Positions 55,441 to 63,678 of a DNA stretch of 64,000 nucleotides are shown piece after piece. Origin of the DNA: Cyanobium sp. ATX 6A2 (GTDB taxonomy: Bacteria; Cyanobacteriota; Cyanobacteriia; PCC-6307; Cyanobiaceae); the NCBI RefSeq assembly GCF_024346355.1, contig NZ_JAGQCU010000003.1, positions 124,001 through 188,000 on the forward strand. The letters are read 5' to 3'. The notes beneath the pieces were generated by a model. That model was given only the letters and a program-made list of their open reading frames with translations. It was not told the origin of the DNA and did not search any database. Made by a program: the position numbers and the translations under genes. How positions within the stretch are numbered: position 1 is the first letter of the stretch; each line of letters starts with the position of its first letter.

Positions 55441-57219
55441 ATGGTCTCGCTTTCCCAGGTCTCTCCACACCAGGACGCCCAGCCACCCGATCCGCCGGTG
55501 CGCTTCACCGCCCTGCGCGGGCCGGCGCTGCTGGCCCAGCCGGCACTCAACAAGGACACCGCCTTCAGCCCCGACGAGCGCCACGCTCTGGAACTCGACG
55601 GCCTGCTGCCCGCCGCGGTGGAGACCATCGAACAGCAGGTGCGGCGGGTGTGGGACGGCTTCCAGCGTCTTGGCGATCCCCTGGCCCGCTTCCTCTACGT
55701 GAGCGGCCTGCGGCAGCGCAATCTCACCCTGTTTCACCACTTCCTGCAGCAGCACATCGACGCCGTGCTGCCGGTGGTGTACACCCCCACCGTGGGGGCG
55801 GTGATCGAGGCCTTCAGCCACACCGATCTGCCCGGCGCTCAGGGCCTCTACCTCACCCCTGAGCTGCTGCCGCAGCTTCCCGGGCTGTTGCGCCGCGCAG
55901 CCCCCGACGGGGTGGATCTGCTGCTGGTGACCGACTCGGAGGGGATCCTGGGCATCGGCGACCAGGGCATCGGCGGCATCCACATCTGCCAGGGCAAGCT
56001 GGCCGTGTACACCCTCTGCGCCGGCCTCAATCCCGAGCGGGTGCTGGCCGTGACCCTCGATGTGGGCACCGATCGCCCCAGCCTGCTCAGCGATCCCCTC
56101 TACCCCGGCCTGCGCCAGCGGCGGCTGCGGGGCCAGGCCTACGACGCGGTGCTGGACAGCTTCGTGGCCGCCGTGGACGCCGTGTTCCCGGGGGCATTCC
56201 TGCACTGGGAGGATTTCGGCAGCCCCCAGGCCCGGCAGGTGCTGGACCGTTACCGCCAGCGCCTGCCCAGCTTCAACGACGACATCCAGGGCACCAGCGT
56301 GGTGGCCGCAGCGGCTGTGCTCGCCGCCTGCCGGGGGCAGGGGGTACGGCTGGAGGACCAGCGCCTCGTGATCTTCGGGGCGGGCACCGCCGGCTGCGGG
56401 ATTGCCAAGCGGTTGCTGCGGCTGCTGCAGGCCCGGGGGCTGAGCCTCGAGGAGGCCCGCTCCCGGATCTGGGCCATCGACCGCCAGGGGCTGCTGCTGG
56501 AGAACCAGGAGGCCATCCCTCCGGTGGCCCGCCCCTACGCCCGGCCCGCCGGCGACGCTGCCGGCTTCGACACCGACGCCGAGGGCCGCATCGACCTGCT
56601 GGAGGTGGTGCGGCGGGTGCGACCCACCGTGCTGATCGGCACCTCGGCGGTGGCCGGGGCCTTCAACCAAGAGGTGGTGGAAACCATGACGGCGGGGCTG
56701 GGGGAGGAGCGCACCAGTGGCGGCCGACGGCCGGTGATCCTGCCCCTCTCCAACCCCACGGTCCTGGCCGAGGCCACTCCGGCGGATCTGATCGCCTGGA
56801 GCGGCGGCCAGGCCCTGGTGGCCAGCGGCAGTCCTTTTGCGCCGGTGCGGCATCAGGGGCGGGAGCGGCCGATCGGGCAGTGCAACAACTGCTTTGTGTT
56901 CCCGGGGCTGGGTTTTGCCTGCGTGGCCATAGGCGCCACCACGGTGAGTGAGGCGATGATCGATGCCGCCCTGGCGGCCCTGGTGGAGCAGATCCCCGCC
57001 AGCCGGGATCCCGAGCGGCCCTTGATGCCGCCCATGGCCCACAGTCAGGCGGTGGGGGCAGCGGTGGCCGAAGCGGTGGCCCTGGCGGCGGTGCAGGAGG
57101 GCGTGGCCCGGTTGGCCACCACAGCCGAAGAGGCCCGGGCCTGTCTGCAGCGGGCCCGCTGGCACCCCAGCTACCGGTCCATCCATCCCATCATGGGTGC
57201 AGCAACGGCAACACCATGA
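55441..57219 (+). CDS. Malic enzyme (malate dehydrogenase, decarboxylating)
   Basis: 592 aa. Converts malate to pyruvate and CO2 with reduction of NAD or NADP. The catalytic Tyr is in VVYTPTVGAV (near 114), the metal-binding NDDIQGTSVV near 278 and the Rossmann FGAGTAGCGIAKRLL near 310; PLSNPT and NNCFVFPGLGF are further signatures. A long-form enzyme; cofactor preference is not readable by eye. It ends in an ATGA overlap with the DUF427 gene, 25 bp after leuS. Confidence 0.95.
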   Translation: MVSLSQVSPHQDAQPPDPPVRFTALRGPALLAQPALNKDTAFSPDERHALELDGLLPAAVETIEQQVRRVWDGFQRLGDPLARFLYVSGLRQRNLTLFHHFLQQHIDAVLPVVYTPTVGAVIEAFSHTDLPGAQGLYLTPELLPQLPGLLRRAAPDGVDLLLVTDSEGILGIGDQGIGGIHICQGKLAVYTLCAGLNPERVLAVTLDVGTDRPSLLSDPLYPGLRQRRLRGQAYDAVLDSFVAAVDAVFPGAFLHWEDFGSPQARQVLDRYRQRLPSFNDDIQGTSVVAAAAVLAACRGQGVRLEDQRLVIFGAGTAGCGIAKRLLRLLQARGLSLEEARSRIWAIDRQGLLLENQEAIPPVARPYARPAGDAAGFDTDAEGRIDLLEVVRRVRPTVLIGTSAVAGAFNQEVVETMTAGLGEERTSGGRRPVILPLSNPTVLAEATPADLIAWSGGQALVASGSPFAPVRHQGRERPIGQCNNCFVFPGLGFACVAIGATTVSEAMIDAALAALVEQIPASRDPERPLMPPMAHSQAVGAAVAEAVALAAVQEGVARLATTAEEARACLQRARWHPSYRSIHPIMGAATATP

Positions 57220-57494
57220 AGGCCAGCTGGAACAACGGCGTGATCGCCAGCAGCGACGACATCGTGACCGTGGAGGGCAACGCCTACTTCCCGGCCGAGT
57301 CGCTCAGTGCCGATTGCTTCCGCCCCTCCGACCACCGCAGCGTCTGCGGCTGGAAGGGGGAAGCCCACTACTACGACGTCGTGGTGGACGGCCGGGTGAA
57401 CGCCAATGCCGCCTGGTTCTACCCCGATCCCAAGCCAGCGGCGGCCGAGATCAAAGGCCGCGTGGCCTTCTGGAAGGGCGTCACCGTCAACTGA
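57216..57494 (+). CDS. DUF427 family protein
   Basis: 92 aa. DUF427 small beta-barrel: VTVEGNAYFPAESL, CGWKGEAHYYDVVVDG and NAAWFYPDPKPAAAEIKGRV match the family, which often sits in one or two copies per protein. Function unknown. The ATG overlaps the malic enzyme stop by 4 nt, so translation is coupled. Confidence 0.9.
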   Translation: MKASWNNGVIASSDDIVTVEGNAYFPAESLSADCFRPSDHRSVCGWKGEAHYYDVVVDGRVNANAAWFYPDPKPAAAEIKGRVAFWKGVTVN

Positions 57495-57596
57495 GCCGGA
57501 TGGCCCGGCGCATGGCGAGGCCAACGGCGAGGCGGATGTCCCGCCTTGGCATGGCGGTAGAGGGGCACCAGAGTTCCTCAATCTGACCCCGCGCCA

Positions 57597-58199
57597 ATGC
57601 CACGCCTGCTCCTGGAGCTGCGCCGGCGGCTGGCCCAGCGCCTGCGTGGCTGGGCGACCGCCGTGGCGCCTCCCTCCAGTCCACGAACCCCACCGCCGCC
57701 TCGCCAGGATCCTGGCGAGGCCGCCTCTGCCCCCCCGATGCTTGCGCCCCTGGCCGCCTGCCCTGCCACCCGGGAGCCGCTGTCGGTGGAACAGGCGGTA
57801 CTGGAGCGCAGCCTCAGCGTGCTGCGCCGCGAGGCGGGCGACGCCCTGGCCGCCCTCGGATCGGCCCACGCCCTGGTGAGCTCGGCCCGCTTCAGCCAGT
57901 TGCAGGAGGTGCGCCAGCGGGTGGCCGACGGCCAGTTGCCCCAGGAAGCACTGCAGGCCATGGCGGCCGACTACCAGGGCTGGCAGAGCGACCAGGTACG
58001 CCTCTTCGATGCCCTGGCGCTGGTGCTGCGCATGCGCATTCCCAAGGGCATGGCCCTCGAGCAGGTGGGGGAGGACCTGGAGGAACAGGCCCGCCACCAC
58101 CTCACCAGCCTGGCGGTGGAATACCAGCGAGGCCTGCTGGCCCAGCAGTTCCGACCCTCCCAGAGGTCCGGCGGCGATCGCCCTGACGGCGCCGACTGA
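57597..58199 (+). CDS. Helical conserved hypothetical
   Basis: 200 aa, or about 153 from the ATG at 57738, which avoids a Pro-rich, unconserved-looking N-terminus. The confident part is helical: LSVEQAVLERSLSVLRREAG, FSQLQEVRQRVADGQLP and IPKGMALEQVGEDLEEQARH. No catalytic motif or membrane segment. A perfect 24-bp palindrome lies in the Pro-rich coding part. Unknown function; start uncertain. Confidence 0.6.
   Translation: MPRLLLELRRRLAQRLRGWATAVAPPSSPRTPPPPRQDPGEAASAPPMLAPLAACPATREPLSVEQAVLERSLSVLRREAGDALAALGSAHALVSSARFSQLQEVRQRVADGQLPQEALQAMAADYQGWQSDQVRLFDALALVLRMRIPKGMALEQVGEDLEEQARHHLTSLAVEYQRGLLAQQFRPSQRSGGDRPDGAD
57698..57721. repeat. Perfect 24-bp palindrome
   Basis: Twelve bases (GCCTCGCCAGGA) followed immediately by their exact reverse complement with no loop. 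It falls in the weakly supported N-terminal coding part of the helical hypothetical, upstream of its alternative ATG at 57738. Perfect and loopless, so a protein-binding site or cruciform is more likely than a terminator. Confidence 0.8.
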
Positions 58200-58207
58200 G
58201 GCCGCCC

Positions 58208-58912
58208 TCAGGCCGCCCCGGCTGTCGCCGGGTCGGGGCTGGGCGAACCCAGCGGCTCGGCAGCAACCCAGGGAATCAGCAGAGCGAGCAGCGCCGCCAT
58301 GAAGCACCACACCGATGTGAAGGCTTGGGTGGCGACGATCCAGCTCAGCACCACCGTCACGAGCAGGGCCAGGGCATACCAGGCAAGCCGGCGCCAGCCG
58401 CACAGCAGCAGCGGCGCCAGCACCACCAGGGCGTAGCTGCTCACCCCCAGCTCATGGGACAGCAGACCATCACCCAGCAGACGGGCCTGGTAGTTGATCG
58501 AGCCACCGGCGATGGCCGGCAGCACCCGGCTGGAATCCAGCAGCAGGGGGAGCCAGAGCCAGAGTCCCATCAGTACCCCGAGGGCGCAGCAGAAGCGCAG
58601 CAGCGGCAGCAGCTGGGGGCGCCGGGTCTGGGCCGCCCGCAGTGCGCACCAGGGCATCCAGGCGGGCCAGAAGCCATGGGCGAAGAACAGAAAGCCCACA
58701 GCGGCAGGATGGGCGAAGGCCTGTGGTGGCGGGGCATCCAGTCCAAGCCACACCAGCCCCTCCAGGGCCTGCTGCAGCGCAAACAGCCAGGGGCACAGGG
58801 CCAGGGGCAGCAGGTCGGGCCTTTGCCGGGCCTGGCACACCCTCAGCGCCCAGGCGCCGGCAGGAACCAGGGATCCCGCCGCGATGAAACTGGCCTCACT
58901 GGAAAAACACAT
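58208..58912 (-). CDS. DUF6629-type membrane protein
   Basis: 234 aa with about seven hydrophobic helices. The N-terminus MCFSSEASFIAAG is the hallmark of the DUF6629 family, which I know only as small multi-pass proteins of unknown function. LQQALEGLVWLGL and FWPAWMPWCALR are further conserved blocks. Convergent with the helical hypothetical (8-bp gap); divergent from the PPC-glutaredoxin gene. Confidence 0.75.
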   Translation of the reverse strand: MCFSSEASFIAAGSLVPAGAWALRVCQARQRPDLLPLALCPWLFALQQALEGLVWLGLDAPPPQAFAHPAAVGFLFFAHGFWPAWMPWCALRAAQTRRPQLLPLLRFCCALGVLMGLWLWLPLLLDSSRVLPAIAGGSINYQARLLGDGLLSHELGVSSYALVVLAPLLLCGWRRLAWYALALLVTVVLSWIVATQAFTSVWCFMAALLALLIPWVAAEPLGSPSPDPATAGAA

Positions 58913-59011
58913 GGCATGACCATCGCGGCAGGATCTCCATCACCAGGCTGGCAGAGCCCCGCGGCGGGCCCGGCGCGTAGCTTGGCCCTCTGAACGTCAT
59001 CGCCTCAGCCC

Positions 59012-59599
59012 ATGCGTGCCGTGCCGCTGCACCTCGATGCCGGGAGCGACGTGCTGCGCAGCCTGGCGGAGCTGGCCGCAGCCCAGCAGGCCGCGGGCTT
59101 CGTGCTCAGTGTGGTGGGCAACCTCTCCCAGGCCGCTTTCCAGTGTCCGGGGCAGAGCGCTCCCACCCTGGTGCGGGGGGAGCTGGAAATCATCACCCTG
59201 CAGGGCACGATCGCGCCGGCGGGCGTGCATCTGCACCTCAGCCTCTCCGATGGCAACTGTGAGGTGTGGGGAGGCCATCTGGAGCCGGGCACCCTGGTGC
59301 TCAAGGGCGCCGACGTGCTGGTGGGACTGCTCGAGGGAGCCGACCCGGCGGGCCAGGCGCCCACCCCCACCAGCCAGCGGCAGCAGGAGCCACGTGTGCA
59401 GATCGTGGTGGCCCGCGGCTGTCCCTACAGCGCCCGGGCCCTGCGCATGCTGCGCACCCTGGCCATTCCCCACAGCGTTGAGCACACCGACCGGGGGCCG
59501 GTGCCCCAGGTGTTCATCGACGGGATGAAGATCGGCGGCTATGACGCCCTGGCTGATCTGCACGGACGGGGGGAGCTCGAACCCCTCCGCCAGCGCTGA
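59012..59599 (+). CDS. PPC (DUF296) domain fused to glutaredoxin
   Basis: 195 aa. Residues 1-112 are a PPC/DUF296 domain with its HxHxSxxDGNxxVxGGHL signature (GVHLHLSLSDGNCEVWGGHL, 71-90). Residues 128-195 are a glutaredoxin with CPYS (137-140), cis-Pro in GPVPQVFIDG (P165) and the GG of IGGYDALADLHG. CPYS is a monothiol-type active site; the second position is Ser. The glutaredoxin half is short but has all core elements. The next gene starts 9 bp later. Confidence 0.85.
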   Translation: MRAVPLHLDAGSDVLRSLAELAAAQQAAGFVLSVVGNLSQAAFQCPGQSAPTLVRGELEIITLQGTIAPAGVHLHLSLSDGNCEVWGGHLEPGTLVLKGADVLVGLLEGADPAGQAPTPTSQRQQEPRVQIVVARGCPYSARALRMLRTLAIPHSVEHTDRGPVPQVFIDGMKIGGYDALADLHGRGELEPLRQR

Positions 59600-59608
59600 G
59601 CAGCGCCC

Positions 59609-60169
59609 ATGGAGCTGCAGCTCACCACCCTGCCCGGCTGCGCCCTGGCGATCGGGGCCTATCCACGCTTTGCCTACGACCCCCAGGGTGGAGGGGGCAT
59701 CGGCTGGCTGGGCGAGGCCGACGACCGCGGCCGGCCCCTGGAGTTCAGCCCCGGCGAGCTGCGCATCCCCCCCCTGAGCTGGCGCAGCACCCGCGTGCTC
59801 GGCCTGCCCCTGCCCCCCGGACTGACGATCGCCATCGAACCACGGCAGCTCAGCGGGCACCTGGAACCCCGCAGCGGTGAGCTGCGGTTGCGCTTCAGAG
59901 CCCGCTTCCACTGCAGCGCCCTGGGGGTCTACCGACCGGCGGCGCTGGCGATCGAAACGGAACTGAGCACCGGCTCGGTGAACAGCCGGCGCCACAGCTG
60001 CCGAGGCGCGGCGCTGGACAGCGACGGCAGGGGGGTGCTGGTGGGTGTGGCCCAGGTGCCCCCCAGCGGCGATGCCTGGCTGGACCGCTTCCTGGGGCTG
60101 CCGGATGAGGCCCTGGCGCTGCTGCGCTGCCGCCTCATCCCGGTGGAATCCCAGCTCAGGCGCGGCTGA
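59609..60169 (+). CDS. Conserved cyanobacterial hypothetical
   Basis: 186 aa, mainly beta: LPGCALAIGAYPRFAYDPQG, IGWLGEADDRGRPLEFSPGE, ALAIETELSTGS. No signal peptide, membrane helix or catalytic motif. Cotranscribed with the PPC-glutaredoxin gene (9-bp gap); overlaps the convergent pgi by 14 bp. I know similar cyanobacterial and plastid proteins only as hypotheticals. Confidence 0.65.
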   Translation: MELQLTTLPGCALAIGAYPRFAYDPQGGGGIGWLGEADDRGRPLEFSPGELRIPPLSWRSTRVLGLPLPPGLTIAIEPRQLSGHLEPRSGELRLRFRARFHCSALGVYRPAALAIETELSTGSVNSRRHSCRGAALDSDGRGVLVGVAQVPPSGDAWLDRFLGLPDEALALLRCRLIPVESQLRRG

Positions 60170-61730
60170 AGCGCAGGCTGGTCGGCTGGCCCCAGTGACC
60201 CTGCACCTGCAGGGCGGGATCGTTGACCGCTTGGTGGCGCAGGATCCAGAACAGGGATTCGGGGCTGTCGGTGCCCAGCTGCTGCTGCAGCTCCCCCAGG
60301 CTGCGGGCCTCACCATCGGCCAGCAGGCCGTCGAGGCGCTGCTGCAGGTCGAGCACCGCGGAGGCGGCCCGTTTGCCCGCCTCCACGCCGGGCTGGTCGT
60401 AGGCATTGATGTTCACCAGTTCGGCGTAGAGGCCCACCGCCCGCTCGAACAGGGCCACCAGGGCGCCGAGGGCGGTGGCATCAAAGCGCCGCAGGGTGAT
60501 CGAGAGGCTCTGGCGGCCGCCCTCGAGCAGGGCCGAGCGGGTGCCCTGGAGAAAGCCCTCGAGCACATCGCCGGGCTGTTCGCCGTTGATCGCCGGCAGA
60601 CCGCCGCTGTCCTCCAGCACCTCGATGAAGGTCACGAAGAAGTTGTCGATGCCGTCGCGCAGCTGCTGCACGTAGGCGTGCTGATCGGTGGAGCCCTTGT
60701 TGCCGTACACCGCCAGGCCCTGGTGCACCTCCTGGCCCTGGCGATCAACACGCTTACCCAGACTCTCCATCACCAGCTGCTGCAGGTAGCGGCTGAACAC
60801 CGCCAGCCGGTCGCGGTAGGGCAGTACCACCATGTCGCGCAGGCCGCGGCCCTCTCCGGCCGCAAACCAGGCGGCCGCCAGCAGGGCGGCGGGGTTGTCC
60901 TCCAGCTGCGGCCGACGGGTGAGGCAGTCCATGGCGGCGGCACCGGCCAGAAAGGCATGGATGTCCACACCGAGAAGGGCGGCGGGCAGCAGACCCACGG
61001 CACTGGTGATGCTGGTGCGGCCGCCCACCCAGTCGAACATGTCGAAGCGCTCCAGCCAGCCCTGCTGGCTGGCCAGCTGATCCAGGCGGCTGCCCGCCAT
61101 GGTGATGGCCACGGCCTGCTGGCTCCAGTGGCCGCCGAGGGCCTCCAGGCACCTGCGCACCTGCTCCATGCCGATGCGGGGCTCGGGGGTGCCGCCGGAC
61201 TTGCTCACCACCACCACCAGCGCCGTGCGCAGACGCTCACCGAGCGCCGCCAGGGTGTGGCTGATGCCCTCGGGATCCACATTGTCGATGAAGTGGAACG
61301 GCAGCCCCCTGCCCACCGTGCCCAGGGCCTCCACGATCAGCAGTGGCCCCAGCCCGGAGCCACCGATGCCGATCCATACCACATCGGTGAAGCGGTGGGC
61401 AGCGAGCTGCTCCCGCCCGAAGGCCGCGATCCGCTCCACCTCGGCGGCCACGTGCTTCGCCGTGGCGGCATCCGGGGCCAGCTCCGGCGCGCGCAGCCAG
61501 TAATGCCCCACCATGCGCTGCTCATCGGCATTGGCGATCGCCCCGGCCTCCAGGGCGGCCATGGCGTCGAAGGCCTGGGCAAAGCGCGGACGCAGGGATT
61601 CAAGGTGGGCCGGAGCGATCGCCATCCGGCTCACATCCAGCCAGACGCCGAGGCCGTCGTCGAACCAGAGCAGATCGCAGAAGCGTTGCCACTGGAGGCC
61701 GGGATCGGTGGGGTGGAACGCAGCGGTCAT
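60156..61730 (-). CDS. pgi: Glucose-6-phosphate isomerase
   Basis: 524 aa. Interconverts glucose 6-phosphate and fructose 6-phosphate. Signatures: FTDVVWIGIGGSGLGP, VVSKSGGTPEPRIG (near 177), GGRTSITSAVGLLPAA and VYGNKGSTDQHAYVQQLRDG (near 343). This is the cyanobacterial-type PGI. ATG start; 177-bp divergent gap to the next plus-strand gene. Confidence 0.95.
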   Translation of the reverse strand: MTAAFHPTDPGLQWQRFCDLLWFDDGLGVWLDVSRMAIAPAHLESLRPRFAQAFDAMAALEAGAIANADEQRMVGHYWLRAPELAPDAATAKHVAAEVERIAAFGREQLAAHRFTDVVWIGIGGSGLGPLLIVEALGTVGRGLPFHFIDNVDPEGISHTLAALGERLRTALVVVVSKSGGTPEPRIGMEQVRRCLEALGGHWSQQAVAITMAGSRLDQLASQQGWLERFDMFDWVGGRTSITSAVGLLPAALLGVDIHAFLAGAAAMDCLTRRPQLEDNPAALLAAAWFAAGEGRGLRDMVVLPYRDRLAVFSRYLQQLVMESLGKRVDRQGQEVHQGLAVYGNKGSTDQHAYVQQLRDGIDNFFVTFIEVLEDSGGLPAINGEQPGDVLEGFLQGTRSALLEGGRQSLSITLRRFDATALGALVALFERAVGLYAELVNINAYDQPGVEAGKRAASAVLDLQQRLDGLLADGEARSLGELQQQLGTDSPESLFWILRHQAVNDPALQVQGHWGQPTSLRFSRA

Positions 61731-61907
61731 GGCCTCGGCTGCTCCGGGGAGGGGAACGTCCCCGCAACCTAATCGTGGCTGAAACCCCGGGATTCAGGGC
61801 AAAACCGAGGGCTGAAGCCGGCGCCGCAACCGCTCCACAGCCGCAGACCGGCGCCGAAACAGTCCGTAAGATTCTCCATCTGCCCTTCCGCAGACCCCCT
61901 TGCAGCG

Positions 61908-62768
61908 GTGCGTCACCTGATCCAGCCCCCCCCCTCCCCCCGTGGCCATGCCAGCGGCCGTGCCGCAGCTGTCGCTCGCAGCGCCAGCCGGGCCCTGGGG
62001 GTGGGTGCGACCCTGATGGTCACGGTGAGCCTGCCCATGGCCGGGAAGGGGCCCCCGGTGTGGATGGAATCCCCTCTGGCATTGGCAGCCGATGGGGACG
62101 ACCTCACTGACGATCTGATGAGCGGCGACCCGCTGCGCTTCAGCCCCGAGGAACTGCAGGAACTGCATCGCCGCTTCGGGGTCCACGGCCCCCAGCCGCG
62201 CCTGGCCCAGTTGTTCAGCAGTGGCATCAATCAGCTGCAGCCGTTGCGCACCCGCACCCTCGGCCAGATCGAAACCCTGCGGCCGGTGATCCTGAGCGAA
62301 TGCGCCCGGGAGCAGATCAACCCGATGCTCGTCACGGCGATCCTGTTCGACGAGTTGCGCCACGCCAAGCCTGGAGAGGACCACCCCATCGCCGCCCATT
62401 CAGGGCTGTTCACCACCCATGGGCCCGCCCAGATCGGCGTGGGCGAACTGGTGCACCAGGGTCTGCTCAGCGAAGACCCCAGCGCCGAAGAGATCACGGT
62501 CGCCCGCAATCAGCTGCTCGACCCCGATCAGAATGTGGCGCTGCTGGTGGGCAAGTTTGCCCGGTTGAAGCGGGCCCTCGACCTCCCCAGCGACCGCATG
62601 CTCGAGGCCAGCGGCAGTGCCAGGGATGCCAAGGGTCTGGCCACCCTCGCCTACCTGCACAACGGCAAGCTCGACTATCCGCGGGGGATCCTGGCCCTGA
62701 TGCAGGACCCCGAACTCCACGCCCTGATCTACGGCCGCCAGAACCGCCCGGTGTCTCCACTCATCTGA
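61908..62768 (+). CDS. Exported lysozyme-fold (DUF1402-like) protein
   Basis: 286 aa from a GTG. N-terminal signal-like region to about 60. The core (INPMLVTAILFDELRHA, HSGLFTTHGPAQIGVGELVH and VALLVGKFARLKRAL, then LATLAYLHNGK) looks like a soluble-lytic-transglycosylase or DUF1402 lysozyme fold, with a Glu in FDELRH as candidate catalyst. Activity is inferred from fold pattern only. It may act on peptidoglycan, like the convergent amidase. Confidence 0.68.
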   Translation: MRHLIQPPPSPRGHASGRAAAVARSASRALGVGATLMVTVSLPMAGKGPPVWMESPLALAADGDDLTDDLMSGDPLRFSPEELQELHRRFGVHGPQPRLAQLFSSGINQLQPLRTRTLGQIETLRPVILSECAREQINPMLVTAILFDELRHAKPGEDHPIAAHSGLFTTHGPAQIGVGELVHQGLLSEDPSAEEITVARNQLLDPDQNVALLVGKFARLKRALDLPSDRMLEASGSARDAKGLATLAYLHNGKLDYPRGILALMQDPELHALIYGRQNRPVSPLI

Positions 62769-62805
62769 TCCCAGGTCTGATCCCGCTCCCAGGACAGCAG
62801 ATCAA

Positions 62806-63678
62806 TCAGCAGAGCAGACCCAGGGCTTCGAGGCGCACCCGCAGGGCCTCCCAGTCGAAGCTGCGCGGATCCGCCCGTTCGCCCCACAGATCCACGGCCC
62901 GGTGGGTGGTGATCTGATCGGGAGGGATGGGGAAGCGCTCCATCCACACCGCCAGCAGGGCCGCCAGTCCGTCGTACTGGGCGGCGCTGTAGCCACTGTG
63001 GACAGGCCCGGTGTGCTCGCCGTCGAAGGGGGTTTCCAGGCTCACATGCAGGGCGAAGTTGTTCACCGAGCCCCGAACCGTGGGATTGGTGATCGCCCAC
63101 TCGCCGCGGAAGGCGGAATTGCCGGCGCCATAGGCCCGCTGGGAGGGATCGAGCAGTTTCACCACTCGGCCGTCGAGGCCGATCACGGCGTGGTAGCTCA
63201 CCTGGTCCTCATCCCGTGGGTGGGGAGTGCGGAAGGTGTTGATGGCTGAATCCATGCTGTACACCGTCTCGTGCAGCACCACCAGCCGGGGGGTGGGATC
63301 GAGCGGATTGCCGTAGGCGTCCCGGCTGTGGCGCTGGCCGTAGTTGCTGGGATCGATGCGGATCCGCTCTGGAGCCGTGCGCAAGCGGCTGGCCAGGGCG
63401 AGCAGCTGCTTGCGGCGCTGGGGATCCACCGGCCGGCAGCCGGCGCGCAGGGGCGAGCTCCAGCTGGGGTGGGGGGGTGGCGGCGGTGCCGGATCCGCTG
63501 CCCCCTGCGGCTGGCTGGACGGTTGACGCACCTCGTCGAGCAGATCGAGCAGGGAGCGGCGGCCACCGGCACCGGCGAGCTGGACGGATCCATCGCGGGC
63601 CAGCCAGCCCAGACCGCCGAGGCCGATGACACCAACAGCCACCGCCGCCAGGACCAGGGGCTGATGGCGGCGGTTCAC
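62806..63678 (-). CDS. N-acetylmuramoyl-L-alanine amidase (Amidase_2)
   Basis: 290 aa from a GTG overlapping the PDZ-protein stop by 4 nt. An N-terminal membrane helix (LVLAAVAVGVIGLGGLGWLA) and Pro-rich linker precede a zinc amidase domain: LVVLHETVYSMDSAINTF (first metal His), VSYHAVIGLDGRVVKLLD, NNFALHVSLETPFDG and ITTHRAVDLWGERADP (second His and Asp). Cleaves the glycan-peptide bond in peptidoglycan. Membrane-anchored and periplasmic. Confidence 0.9.
   Translation of the reverse strand: MNRRHQPLVLAAVAVGVIGLGGLGWLARDGSVQLAGAGGRRSLLDLLDEVRQPSSQPQGAADPAPPPPPHPSWSSPLRAGCRPVDPQRRKQLLALASRLRTAPERIRIDPSNYGQRHSRDAYGNPLDPTPRLVVLHETVYSMDSAINTFRTPHPRDEDQVSYHAVIGLDGRVVKLLDPSQRAYGAGNSAFRGEWAITNPTVRGSVNNFALHVSLETPFDGEHTGPVHSGYSAAQYDGLAALLAVWMERFPIPPDQITTHRAVDLWGERADPRSFDWEALRVRLEALGLLC

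Noticed and set aside
53352-57186. Two minus-strand frames of about 600 residues opposite leuS and the malic enzyme
   Set aside because: Both are His/Gly/Val/Gln-rich shadows of clear plus-strand genes.
60045-61772. 575-residue plus-strand frame opposite pgi
   Set aside because: Shadow composition and no start context; pgi is unambiguous.
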